Assembly: GCF_900112665.1 (NCBI RefSeq) | Contig: NZ_FOMN01000007.1 | Location: 1 to 64,000, forward strand | Direction: 5' to 3' | Length of the DNA stretch: 64,000 nucleotides | Source: Lactobacillus bombicola | GTDB lineage: Bacteria > Bacillota > Bacilli > Lactobacillales > Lactobacillaceae | In this document: positions 52,991-61,782 of the stretch, piece after piece | Position numbering within the stretch: position 1 is the first letter of the stretch | Layout of the letters: each line of letters begins with the position of its first letter | The notes under the pieces: model-generated | Databases searched by the model: none | Told to the model about the DNA's origin: nothing | What the model saw: only the letters and a program-made list of their open reading frames with translations | Program-made: the position numbers and the translations under genes

Positions 52991-53110
52991 ATTTAGTGCT
53001 CCTATTAATTGACGAATTAATATTATCATATTTATAGAAAAGGTAAAACATGTCACGTAAAGTTTGATAGTTTGCTAAAATATAATAAATGGAACATGGA
53101 GGAATTTGTC

Positions 53111-53848
53111 ATGGATAAAGTGAATGTTCTAGGTGTTGACTTTGATAATAAATCTTTTCAACAATTCCAAAATGAATTTATTGGCAAAATTAATGCTCAT
53201 CAATCGACTTTGGTCGTGACTGCTAATCCGGAAATTGTTATGGCTACTAATGAAAATCCAGAATTTATGAAAATTTTAAAATACGATGCAGATTACATTA
53301 CGGCTGATGGGATCGGAATTGTTAAGGCAGCAAAGTATTTAGGTAACCCAATTATTGAACGAGTTACTGGCTATGACTTATTTACTTGGTTAATGTCATT
53401 TGCCAATGAACGCAACTTACGAGTTTACCTAATTGGGGCTGAACCTAGTGTGATTGAAGCAACTAAAGCAAAAATTATTCAAGAATACTCTGATATTCAG
53501 TTAGTTGGTGCAAGGGATGGCTATTTTAAAGAAGACTTAGAGTTAGTTGCTTATCAAATTGAACGAACAGAGCCAGACCTTGTTTTTGCGGCTTTAGGCT
53601 CACCTAAACAGGAACAGCTTTTAGCCCTTTTGCGCAAAAATTTGTTACCAGCTTTGATGATGGGGGTGGGAGGAAGCTTTGATGTCTTTTCAGGCAAAGT
53701 CAAAAGAGCACCGCAATCTTGGCAAAAGTTACACCTAGAATGGTTATATCGTTTGTTAAAAAATCCTAGCCGCTTTAAACGGATGCTAGTTTTACCTAAA
53801 TTTGTCCAAAAAATATACCAATCTAAAAAGGAACAGAAAGTGTTATGA
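53111..53848 (+). CDS. tagA: WecG/TagA family N-acetylmannosaminyltransferase
   Basis: Adds N-acetylmannosamine to undecaprenyl-PP-GlcNAc to make the linkage unit of wall teichoic acid. 245 residues of the WecG/TagA/CpsF family: VVTANPEIVMATNENPEF and YITADGIGIVKAAKYLG (with the Asp base), then VFAALGSPKQEQL. The ATG at 53111 follows ATGGAGGAATTTGTC. It overlaps the glycosyltransferase gene by 4 bases and is divergent from tagD, which fits the same pathway. Confidence 0.9.
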   Translation: MDKVNVLGVDFDNKSFQQFQNEFIGKINAHQSTLVVTANPEIVMATNENPEFMKILKYDADYITADGIGIVKAAKYLGNPIIERVTGYDLFTWLMSFANERNLRVYLIGAEPSVIEATKAKIIQEYSDIQLVGARDGYFKEDLELVAYQIERTEPDLVFAALGSPKQEQLLALLRKNLLPALMMGVGGSFDVFSGKVKRAPQSWQKLHLEWLYRLLKNPSRFKRMLVLPKFVQKIYQSKKEQKVL

Positions 53849-54942
53849 AAATTTTGCATGTAAATGCAGGTCTTGAAAATGGCGGTGGGCTAACCCATAT
53901 TGTTAATCTACTTAGGCAGGCTAAAGCGGCGGGGCAAGATTTCACCTTATTATGCTTGGCTCCAGGACCTGTAGCTAGTGCTGCAGTAAATGCCCAACTA
54001 AATGTGCATGTTTTAGGGGTGAATAATCGTTATGATTTAACTGGACTTAAGCGTTTGCGTACCTTTATTAATCAAGGAGAATTTGACATTGTGCATACCC
54101 ATGGTGCGCGCGCTAATTTATTTGTTGCCTTGATTAAGCATAAAATTAAGGCCAAGTGGTGTGTAACAGTCCATTCAGATCCATATCTCGATTTTGCAGA
54201 TCACGGTATATTAGGTCATGTATTTACAACAGCCAACTTATACGCCCTTAGACAAGCAGAATGTGTTTTTGCAGTGACCCAAAAATTTGCCCAACTTTTA
54301 GTAACAAGAGCCAACTTAGACGCGAATAAAGTACACGCTATATATAACGGAACAAAATTTCATGCTAATAGTGCAATTCCTGTTAAAGAAGAACATCAGT
54401 GCTTTAATCTTGTAAATGTTGCCCGCACAGAAAAAGTAAAGGGGCAAGATTTATTATTAAAAGCACTAAAAATAATTAATAATCCTAATGTTCATTTATA
54501 TATTGCTGGTAATGGTACCCAACTTGCAAGTTTGAAAAAATTGGCGCAAAAGTTAGAGTTGACAAAGCAAGTTACTTTTTTGGGATTTATCTCACAAAAA
54601 CAGTTGGAAAATTTATATCGCAAAATGGACTTAGCTGTTTTAACTTCTTATTCTGAGAGCTTCCCTTTGGTTTTATTGGAAGCTAGTGATAACCTTTTAC
54701 CACTACTTTCGACGGCTGTTGGTGATATTAAAATGATGATTCCAGATAAGCAACATGGTTTTATTGCTACTGTGGGTAATATTAATTCAATTGCTGCTAA
54801 TTTAAAAAAGGCAATTGAATTATCAAAAGAACAGTTATCGCAAATGGCGCTAAGCGAAAAAGAATATGCGGCCAGTAGATTCTCATTAAAAAAACAACTT
54901 GAAAGTATTTTAAAGGTTTATGAAGTACTTTTGGCAGAATAA
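53845..54942 (+). CDS. Glycosyltransferase family 4 (GT-B fold)
   Basis: A 365-residue enzyme with the GT4 N-terminal glycine-rich loop (NAGLENGGGLTHIVNLLRQA) and the C-terminal donor site around YSESFPLVLLEASDNLLPLL (the ExxxxxxE pattern), plus FNLVNVARTEKVKGQD. It starts within tagA (ATGA overlap) and must be co-translated, so it probably works on the same teichoic-acid or a surface glycan. Donor and acceptor are unknown. Confidence 0.87.
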   Translation: MKILHVNAGLENGGGLTHIVNLLRQAKAAGQDFTLLCLAPGPVASAAVNAQLNVHVLGVNNRYDLTGLKRLRTFINQGEFDIVHTHGARANLFVALIKHKIKAKWCVTVHSDPYLDFADHGILGHVFTTANLYALRQAECVFAVTQKFAQLLVTRANLDANKVHAIYNGTKFHANSAIPVKEEHQCFNLVNVARTEKVKGQDLLLKALKIINNPNVHLYIAGNGTQLASLKKLAQKLELTKQVTFLGFISQKQLENLYRKMDLAVLTSYSESFPLVLLEASDNLLPLLSTAVGDIKMMIPDKQHGFIATVGNINSIAANLKKAIELSKEQLSQMALSEKEYAASRFSLKKQLESILKVYEVLLAE

Positions 54943-55007
54943 CTAATTGTTTAAAAAGCTAGAAATGTTTATAATAAAGCAAAAATTAGTTGGAATTAGA
55001 GGAAATA

Positions 55008-56486
55008 ATGTTTTATCAAGAACTAGGGCAAGACGATTCTTTGACCCTGCATACAGATTTGTATGAATTAAATATGATGTATACGTATTTTAAAAAAGGA
55101 ATTGCACAGCGAAAAGCCGTTTTCGAGGTTTATTATCGGCAAGAGCCTTTTGGTAACGGCTATTGTGTCTTTGCTGGTTTAGAACACGTGATTTTATACT
55201 TGCAAAATTTAAAATTTAAAGCAAGCGATTTACAATATTTAAAAGAAGAAGTTGGCTATGATGATGATTTTATTGATTATTTACGTCACTTCGAAATGAA
55301 ATTAACCTTACGTTCAATGCGTGAAGGTGAAATCGTATTTGCTAATGAACCTCTTATGCAAATTGAAGGTCCTTTAGCACAATGTCAATTAGTTGAAACA
55401 GCCATATTAAATATTATAAATTATCAAACTTTGTTAGCCACTAAAGCAGCGCGAGTTAAATTAGCTGTCCAAGGTGATGGGGTAATGGAATTTGGGACGA
55501 GACGGGCCCAAGAAACAGATGCCGCTCTTTGGGGAACACGTGCTGCATATATTGGCGGCTTTGATTCAACCAGTAATGTGCGAGCTGGTAAATTATTTGG
55601 TATTCCGATTTCTGGTACCCACGCACATTCATTGGTGGAAGCTTTTGGTAATGAATATGAAGCGTTTAAAGCTTACGCTGAAACGCATACCGATTGTGTA
55701 TTCCTAGTTGATACCTATGATACTGTAAGAAGTGGAGTTCCTACGGCGATTCGTGTAGCTGATGAAATGGGTAGCAAAATTAATTTTCAAGGGGTTCGCA
55801 TTGATTCAGGTGATATGGCATATATTTCTAAGCAAGTGCGACGAGAATTAGATAATGCTGGCTATAAAGATGCAAAAATATATGCTTCAAATGACCTTGA
55901 TGAAAATACGATTACTAGTTTAAAGATGCAGGGGGCAAAGATTGACGTTTGGGGAATTGGTACGAAGTATATTACCGCTTATGATCAACCAGCTTTAGGA
56001 GCGGTTTATAAACTAGTATCAATTGAAGATGAAAATCAGCAAATGCGTGATACCATAAAAATTTCATCTAATGCAATTAAAGTGTCAACTCCAGGTAAAA
56101 AACAAGTATGGCGTATTTCGGCTAATACTCAGAAAAAGAATGAAGGTGACTGGGTTTGTCGTGCCGGGGTTGATCCTCGCCAATTTGATTCATTATTTAT
56201 GTTTCATCCAGAATATACTTATATTAATAAAGTGGTAACAGATTATACAGCTGAGCCACTTTTAAAAGAGATTTATATTGATGGCAAACTAATTTATCAA
56301 CAGCCACAATTAAATGAAATTAAGGCGTTCTGTGCAGCAAATTTGGATGGTTTATGGGATGAATACAAACGTAGCTTGAATCCACAAGAATATCCCGTTG
56401 ATTTGTCGCAAGAACTTTACGATAGTAAAATGAATTTAATTCAAGATATTCGCCATCAAATTGCTAAAGGAGATGCAAATAAATGA
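55008..56486 (+). CDS. pncB: Nicotinate phosphoribosyltransferase
   Basis: First step of the Preiss-Handler pathway: nicotinate plus PRPP to nicotinate mononucleotide. 492 residues, with [18 protein letters not shown] at the N-terminus, [20 protein letters not shown] (phosphorylated-His region and substrate loop), and [20 protein letters not shown] for PRPP. The ATG at 55008 follows AGAGGAAAT; a TTG 18 bases upstream has none. It overlaps nadE by 4 bases. Confidence 0.93.
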   Translation: MFYQELGQDDSLTLHTDLYELNMMYTYFKKGIAQRKAVFEVYYRQEPFGNGYCVFAGLEHVILYLQNLKFKASDLQYLKEEVGYDDDFIDYLRHFEMKLTLRSMREGEIVFANEPLMQIEGPLAQCQLVETAILNIINYQTLLATKAARVKLAVQGDGVMEFGTRRAQETDAALWGTRAAYIGGFDSTSNVRAGKLFGIPISGTHAHSLVEAFGNEYEAFKAYAETHTDCVFLVDTYDTVRSGVPTAIRVADEMGSKINFQGVRIDSGDMAYISKQVRRELDNAGYKDAKIYASNDLDENTITSLKMQGAKIDVWGIGTKYITAYDQPALGAVYKLVSIEDENQQMRDTIKISSNAIKVSTPGKKQVWRISANTQKKNEGDWVCRAGVDPRQFDSLFMFHPEYTYINKVVTDYTAEPLLKEIYIDGKLIYQQPQLNEIKAFCAANLDGLWDEYKRSLNPQEYPVDLSQELYDSKMNLIQDIRHQIAKGDANK

Positions 56487-57313
56487 GACCCTTACAAAAA
56501 GAGATAGTTGACTATGAGCATGTTTTACCAAAGATTGAACCGGAAAGGGAAATACGGCGATCAGTTGATTTTTTAAAAGAATATCTAAAAGCTAATCCTT
56601 TTTTAAAAGCTTATGTATTAGGAATTTCTGGAGGCCAAGATTCAACTTTAACTGGTAAATTATGCCAAATAGCAATTACCGAAATGCGGCAGGAAACAGG
56701 GGATGACTCCTATCAGTTTATTGCTGTACGTCTGCCTTACGGCGTGCAGGCTGATGCTCAAGATGCAGCTGATGCGGTTGCTTTTCAAAATCCAGATCAA
56801 GATTTAATTGTTAATATTAAACCAGCCGTTGATGCAATGGTCGCTAGTTTAGTTGCTACTGGTCAAAAAATTACTGATTTTAACAAAGGCAATATTAAAG
56901 CACGTCAGCGAATGGCTATTCAATATGCTATTGCCGGGGCCAATCATGGTGCTGTAGTGGGGACAGATCATGCTGCTGAAAACTTTAGTGGTTTTTATAC
57001 TAAATATGGTGACGGTGCTGCAGATATAACACCGTTATTTCGCTTAGATAAGCGGCAAGGTAAACAATTATTAAAAGAACTTGGATGTCCGAAGCATTTA
57101 TATTTAAAAGCACCAACTGCTGATTTAGAGGAAAATAGACCTAGTTTACCTGATGAAATAGCTTTAGGTGTGACTTATGAGGAAATAGATGATTATTTAG
57201 AAGGACGCGAAGTTTCTACTGAAGTGGCAGAAAAAATCGAAGCATTGTGGCGTAAAAGTGAGCATAAAAGGCATTTACCAGTTACAATATTTGATAACTT
57301 TTTTAAAGAGTAG
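56483..57313 (+). CDS. nadE: NAD synthetase, NH3-dependent
   Basis: Amidates deamido-NAD to NAD. 276 residues; ATP-pyrophosphatase loop [14 protein letters not shown], with [14 protein letters not shown] and [19 protein letters not shown] as further substrate contacts. There is no glutaminase domain, so it uses ammonia. The start overlaps the pncB stop (ATGA), so NAD salvage from nicotinate is one operon; the organism probably depends on exogenous niacin. Confidence 0.94.
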   Translation: MRPLQKEIVDYEHVLPKIEPEREIRRSVDFLKEYLKANPFLKAYVLGISGGQDSTLTGKLCQIAITEMRQETGDDSYQFIAVRLPYGVQADAQDAADAVAFQNPDQDLIVNIKPAVDAMVASLVATGQKITDFNKGNIKARQRMAIQYAIAGANHGAVVGTDHAAENFSGFYTKYGDGAADITPLFRLDKRQGKQLLKELGCPKHLYLKAPTADLEENRPSLPDEIALGVTYEEIDDYLEGREVSTEVAEKIEALWRKSEHKRHLPVTIFDNFFKE

Positions 57314-57341
57314 TTTGAATTGAAGGAAAGCTTTATTAATA

Positions 57342-57779
57342 ATGATAAGAAATGCTAAAGTGACTGATGCAGATGCTATTCAAAAATTAAATCAAGCCGA
57401 GTTAGGGTATGATTATGCTATAGAGAAAACAGCGGCTAATTTAAAGAAACTGCTGTCGGACGCTAAGCATCACTTACTATTGGTTTTTGAAGACAATGCT
57501 ACTAAAAAAGTTGTTGCTTACTTACATGCTGAATTATATGAAGAAATTTATTTTGATCCAATGTATAACATTCTAGCACTAGCGGTTAGCCACTCCTATC
57601 AGCAACAGGGCATCGGGACTAAACTGATGGGTGAGCTTGAGAAAAGGGCAATTAGTCACGGTATTAATGAAATAAGACTGAATTCTGGTGAACAGCGAAT
57701 TAAGGCGCATCAGTTTTATGAAAAATTAGGGTATATTACTAATAAAAAGCAGAAGAGATTTGGTAAAAAGTTAATTTAA
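57342..57779 (+). CDS. GNAT-family acetyltransferase
   Basis: A 145-residue acetyltransferase: IRNAKVTDADAIQKLNQAEL at the N-terminus, and LALAVSHSYQQQGIGTKLMG with the acetyl-CoA loop QQQGIG, then IRLNSGEQRIKAHQFYEKLG. GAAGGAAAG precedes the ATG 28 bases after nadE, so it may be the third gene of that operon. Substrate unknown. Confidence 0.82.
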   Translation: MIRNAKVTDADAIQKLNQAELGYDYAIEKTAANLKKLLSDAKHHLLLVFEDNATKKVVAYLHAELYEEIYFDPMYNILALAVSHSYQQQGIGTKLMGELEKRAISHGINEIRLNSGEQRIKAHQFYEKLGYITNKKQKRFGKKLI

Positions 57780-57804
57780 GTGGTTTTAATTTAGCTACTT
57801 AACA

Positions 57805-57832
57805 TTGACAAAGATTGTGCAAGTAGTACAAT
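57805..57832 (+). promoter_or_regulatory. alaS promoter
   Basis: TTGACA at 57805-57810 and TACAAT at 57827-57832, spacer 16, just upstream of the T-box leader. Confidence 0.75.
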
Positions 57833-57869
57833 TATTTTTAACTTAAGATATGTTTTTTAAATTAGCAAT

Positions 57870-58024
57870 TCACAGAGAGGATCGAAAGCTGAGAATGATT
57901 TATTGCTACTTAAGAAATGCTCCTTATGTTTTTTATTAAGATTAAATGAAGAGGTAACAAGCACTGTTGCAATTGAGGTGGTACCGCGTTTTGAGCGTCC
58001 TTAAGTTTGGCAACAGTGTTTTTA
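57870..58024 (+). promoter_or_regulatory. T-box riboswitch (alanine) upstream of alaS
   Basis: The leader contains the T-box core GGTGGTACCGCG at 57977-57988 and the typical GAGAGGA and GCTGAGA start at about 57874-57894. The terminator pairs CACTGTTGC (57962-57970) with GCAACAGTG (58010-58018) before a T run. The antiterminator around the T-box would break it when uncharged tRNA-Ala binds. Candidate specifier codon GCT at 57919-57921, with 57905-57907 as an alternative. The part before the core is only about 100 bases, so Stem I looks compact. Confidence 0.85.
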
Positions 58025-58048
58025 TTTTGTTATAAGGGAGAAAATTTG

Positions 58049-60688
58049 ATGAAGAAATTGACAAGTTCAGAATTTAGGCAAATGTTCCTGGACTTTTTCA
58101 AAGAGCACGGTCACATGGTTTTGCCCAGTCAATCACTAATTCCACAAGATGATCCAACGCTACTTTGGATTAATTCAGGTGTGGCAACCATGAAAAAATA
58201 CTTTGATGGTTCAGTTGTACCTAAAAATCACCGAATTACTAGTTCACAAAAATCAATTAGAACTAATGATATCGAAAATGTTGGTAAAACTGCTCGTCAC
58301 CAAACTTTCTTTGAAATGCTAGGCAATTTTTCGGTCGGTGATTACTTTAAAAAAGAGGCAATAAGTTGGGCTTGGGAATTTTTAACCAGTCCAAACTGGC
58401 TTGATTTAGACAAAGAAAGACTATATTGTACCGTTTATCCCAAAGATACAGAAGCATACCAAGTTTGGCTTGAAGTTGGTATGCCAGAAGATCATATTGT
58501 AAAATTAGAAGAAAATTTTTGGGATATTGGTGAAGGACCATGTGGTCCTGACTCTGAAATTTTTTATGACCGCGGTCAAGAAAATAATGATGTTTCAGAA
58601 GATGATCCAGAAAATTTCCCTGGTGGAGAAAATGCTCGTTATTTAGAAATTTGGAATATTGTTTTTTCACAATTTAACCATTTAGCCGATGGTCAATATG
58701 TTGATCAACCACATAAAAATATTGATACGGGTATGGGCCTAGAACGGGTTTTATCAATTTTGCAAGATGCACCGACCAATTTTGAAACCGACCTATTTTT
58801 ACCGATCATTCACGCAACTGAAAAAATGACTGCAGGTAAAGAATATGGTAAAGTAGCAGCTGATACTACTTCATTTAAAATAATTGCTGATCATGTTAGA
58901 ACTGTCAGTTTTGCTATTGCTGATGGGGCTTTGCCCTCTAATACAGGACGTGGTTATGTATTAAGACGCTTAATTCGCCGTGCTGATTTAAATGGCCAAC
59001 GCCTAGGTATTAAAGGAGCTTTTCTTTATAAGTTAGTTTCAGTTGTCGGTAAGATAATGGAGAGCCATTATCCACAAGTGACTGAACAAAAAGACTTTAT
59101 CGCTAAGGTCATCAAGAATGAAGAAGAACGTTTTCAATTAACACTAGAATCTGGGCTGACTTTACTTGATAATTTAATTTCTGAAGCAAAAGAAAATAAC
59201 AGTAAGGTTATTAAGGGCCAAGATGCTTTTAAACTATTTGATACTTATGGTTTTCCATATGAACTAACCTTTGAAACTGCTCAAGATGCTGGCTTAGAAG
59301 TAGATAAAGCAGGCTTTGATGCCGAAATGAAAGTGCAAAAAGCTCGTGCTCGTGAAGCGCGTGGTAATTTACAATCAATGGGCGCACAGAATGAAACTCT
59401 AATGAATTTAAAGGATAAATCTGAGTTTGAGTATGGCGTTTATGAGGAACGGCATGCCAAATTAATTGATATCATTGTTGCTAATCAATTAGTTGATCGA
59501 GCAGAAGGTGATCAGGCAACCTTAATTTTTGATAAAACTCCGTTTTATGCTGAACGTGGGGGACAAGTTGCTGACCATGGAAATATTTATGATCAAGATG
59601 GTAATCTGGTAGCTCAAGTAACAGATGTTCAGCATGCCCCTAATGATCAAAATATGCATTTCGTAGATGTTATTTTACCCTTGGAAAAGGGTCAAGAGTA
59701 CACTCTAAAGATTGATCGTGCACGGCGAGAAGGATTGCGTCATTCACATACAGCTACGCACCTATTGCACGCTGCTTTAAGAAGTATATTAGGTGAACAT
59801 ACTCATCAAGCTGGTAGCTTGGTAGAACCGGATTATTTACGCTTTGATTTTACGGCGATTGAACCAATGACTGCCCAAGAAATTAAATCTGTTGAGATCT
59901 TAGTCAATCAAAAAATTTGGTCAGCAATTGAGGTTGAAACTAAAATAACTGACCCAGATCAAGGTAAAGAAATGGGTGCCTTAGCCTTATTTGATGGCAA
60001 GTATGGCGATCAGGTGCGGGTAGTTAGAATGAGTGATTTTTCAATTGAATTTTGTGGTGGTACTCACTGTGCCAATACAAATCAAATTGGAATTTTCAAG
60101 ATTACTTCTGAATCAGCCATTGGTGCAGGTCATAGAAGGATTGAAGCTGTGGTATCTAAAAAGGCTTACGAGTATTTAGCACAAAGATCGGAATTACTTG
60201 ATCAGATTCAATCTACTGTAAAATCAACCAAGCCGGAAAATATTATTGACAAAATTACGAGTCTTGAGCATGATTTACACCATACGCAAAAGCAAGTGGA
60301 AGATTTAAATATGCAGATTAATCAAACTAAGGCGGAAGAAATTTTCAATGATATTAAACAAATTGGGGATTTAACTATTATTGCTCAAAAAATTGATGCC
60401 AATGGAATGAACGATTTGCGTGAGTTTGCAGATACTTGGAAAAATAATGCTAAGTCAGATATCTTGGTTTTGGCTGCCGCTAATTCTGGTAAGGCTAATA
60501 TGATTATTAGCTTGAACCAAAAAGCATTAGATAAAGGGCTCAAAGCGGGTGATTTAATTAAGCAAGCTGCCCCTATCTTTGGTGGTGGCGGTGGTGGTCG
60601 CCCTAATATGGCTCAAGCAGGTGGTAAAAATCCAGCCGGTCTAGGAGATGCAATTCAAGCGGTGATTGAGGCGATTTCTCAAAATTAA
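58049..60688 (+). CDS. alaS: Alanyl-tRNA synthetase
   Basis: Charges tRNA-Ala and clears mischarged species. 879 residues, standard length. Class II catalytic core at the N-terminus (PTLLWINSGVATMKKYFDGS and RHQTFFEMLGNFSVGDYF), an editing domain with Zn-binding HSHTATHLLHAAL and CGGTHC, and the C-terminal C-Ala domain ending in Gly-rich FGGGGGGRPNMAQAGG. The ATG at 58049 follows AAGGGAG; starts before it are in the T-box. Controlled by the T-box. Confidence 0.96.
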   Translation: MKKLTSSEFRQMFLDFFKEHGHMVLPSQSLIPQDDPTLLWINSGVATMKKYFDGSVVPKNHRITSSQKSIRTNDIENVGKTARHQTFFEMLGNFSVGDYFKKEAISWAWEFLTSPNWLDLDKERLYCTVYPKDTEAYQVWLEVGMPEDHIVKLEENFWDIGEGPCGPDSEIFYDRGQENNDVSEDDPENFPGGENARYLEIWNIVFSQFNHLADGQYVDQPHKNIDTGMGLERVLSILQDAPTNFETDLFLPIIHATEKMTAGKEYGKVAADTTSFKIIADHVRTVSFAIADGALPSNTGRGYVLRRLIRRADLNGQRLGIKGAFLYKLVSVVGKIMESHYPQVTEQKDFIAKVIKNEEERFQLTLESGLTLLDNLISEAKENNSKVIKGQDAFKLFDTYGFPYELTFETAQDAGLEVDKAGFDAEMKVQKARAREARGNLQSMGAQNETLMNLKDKSEFEYGVYEERHAKLIDIIVANQLVDRAEGDQATLIFDKTPFYAERGGQVADHGNIYDQDGNLVAQVTDVQHAPNDQNMHFVDVILPLEKGQEYTLKIDRARREGLRHSHTATHLLHAALRSILGEHTHQAGSLVEPDYLRFDFTAIEPMTAQEIKSVEILVNQKIWSAIEVETKITDPDQGKEMGALALFDGKYGDQVRVVRMSDFSIEFCGGTHCANTNQIGIFKITSESAIGAGHRRIEAVVSKKAYEYLAQRSELLDQIQSTVKSTKPENIIDKITSLEHDLHHTQKQVEDLNMQINQTKAEEIFNDIKQIGDLTIIAQKIDANGMNDLREFADTWKNNAKSDILVLAAANSGKANMIISLNQKALDKGLKAGDLIKQAAPIFGGGGGGRPNMAQAGGKNPAGLGDAIQAVIEAISQN

Positions 60689-60740
60689 TTAATTGAGTTT
60701 ACACTTTTTTTCAAGTAAAATTGTGTTAGGAGGAATAACT

Positions 60741-60998
60741 ATGAGTTCGCTAGATAAGACAATGCATTTTGACTTTAATGAGAATAAAGGCAAGAATATT
60801 TATGATACCCTACAAGATGTTTATAATGCCTTGGAAGAAAAGGGTTATAATCCAATTAATCAGATTGTTGGCTACTTATTGTCTGGTGATCCAGCTTATA
60901 TTCCACGGCACAATGATGCGCGTAATTTGATTTTGAAACATGAGCGTGATGAGATTATTGAAGAACTTGTAAAAAGTTATCTTGGCAAAAATAAATAA
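60741..60998 (+). CDS. ireB: IreB-family regulatory protein (UPF0297)
   Basis: An 85-residue protein of the IreB/YrzL family, a substrate of the IreK Ser/Thr kinase involved in cephalosporin tolerance in Enterococcus. [20 protein letters not shown] and [19 protein letters not shown] are conserved. AGGAGG precedes the ATG at 60741. It overlaps ruvX by one base (TAATG). The set ireB-ruvX-DUF1292 after alaS is a standard Firmicutes order. Confidence 0.94.
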   Translation: MSSLDKTMHFDFNENKGKNIYDTLQDVYNALEEKGYNPINQIVGYLLSGDPAYIPRHNDARNLILKHERDEIIEELVKSYLGKNK

Positions 60999-61426
60999 TG
61001 CGTTTAATAGGTTTAGATGTGGGATCAAAGACTGTTGGGGTAGCAGTAAGTGACGCATTGGGTATTACTGCGCAAATGGTTGAAACTATTATGATTGATG
61101 AGAATCGTTATAATTTTGGTATGCGCCCATTAAAAAAAATTGTCCGTAAATATGAGGCAAATGGCTTTGTATTAGGATTACCCAAAAATATGGATGGTTC
61201 TGCAGGTGCGTCTGTTGCGCGTAGTAAGGCATATGCCGAAAGACTAAAAGCTAAGTTTAACTTACCAGTTTACTTTTCTGATGAGAGATTGACCACAGCT
61301 CAGTCACAAAGAGTTTTAGTTGAAGAAGCTGGGGTACATAATCGTCATAAGCAAAAAGCAATAATTGATCAGATGGCGGCAGTTTTGATTTTACAAAATT
61401 ATTTAGATCTAAATCGAAAGGATTAA
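60998..61426 (+). CDS. ruvX: RuvX/YqgF Holliday-junction resolvase-like nuclease
   Basis: A 142-residue RNase H-fold protein: LIGLDVGSKTVGVAVSDALG with the metal-binding Asp, and GLPKNMDGSAGASVARSKA. Known members take part in 16S rRNA 5' maturation. Start overlaps the ireB stop; the DUF1292 gene follows 1 base after. Confidence 0.94.
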   Translation: MRLIGLDVGSKTVGVAVSDALGITAQMVETIMIDENRYNFGMRPLKKIVRKYEANGFVLGLPKNMDGSAGASVARSKAYAERLKAKFNLPVYFSDERLTTAQSQRVLVEEAGVHNRHKQKAIIDQMAAVLILQNYLDLNRKD

Positions 61427-61427
61427 T

Positions 61428-61733
61428 ATGACACAAGAAGTTCACGGTGAAGACCGTCAAATTACCTTAGTTGATGATAAGGGGAATGAAGAATTATACG
61501 AAATTTTATTTACCTTTCATTCAGATGACTATGACAAGTCTTATATTTTACTTTATCCAGCTACTTCTAGCGAAAGTGATGAAGTTGAAGTATTAGCATT
61601 TAGTTACGATGCTGATGAAGCAGGAGATGTAACTAGTAGTGATTTGCATGAAATTGAGGCAGATGATGAATGGGATATGGTTCAAGGAGTGCTTAACACA
61701 TTTTTGGACGATGACCGTTTAAGTGGTGAATAA
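61428..61733 (+). CDS. DUF1292 family protein (UPF0473, YrzB)
   Basis: A 101-residue acidic protein of the YrzB family: QITLVDDKGNEELYEILFTF and an acidic C-terminus. Its function is unknown. It is the third gene of the ireB-ruvX operon, 1 base after ruvX, and a terminator follows. Confidence 0.92.
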   Translation: MTQEVHGEDRQITLVDDKGNEELYEILFTFHSDDYDKSYILLYPATSSESDEVEVLAFSYDADEAGDVTSSDLHEIEADDEWDMVQGVLNTFLDDDRLSGE

Positions 61734-61736
61734 ATT

Positions 61737-61762
61737 AAAAACTGGCCTGGCCAGTTTTTTTT
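61737..61762 (+). terminator. Terminator of the alaS-ireB-ruvX cluster
   Basis: AAAACTGGCC pairs with GGCCAGTTTT, with a T run. Confidence 0.88.
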
Positions 61763-61782
61763 ATTGATAGAGAATTTTAGGC

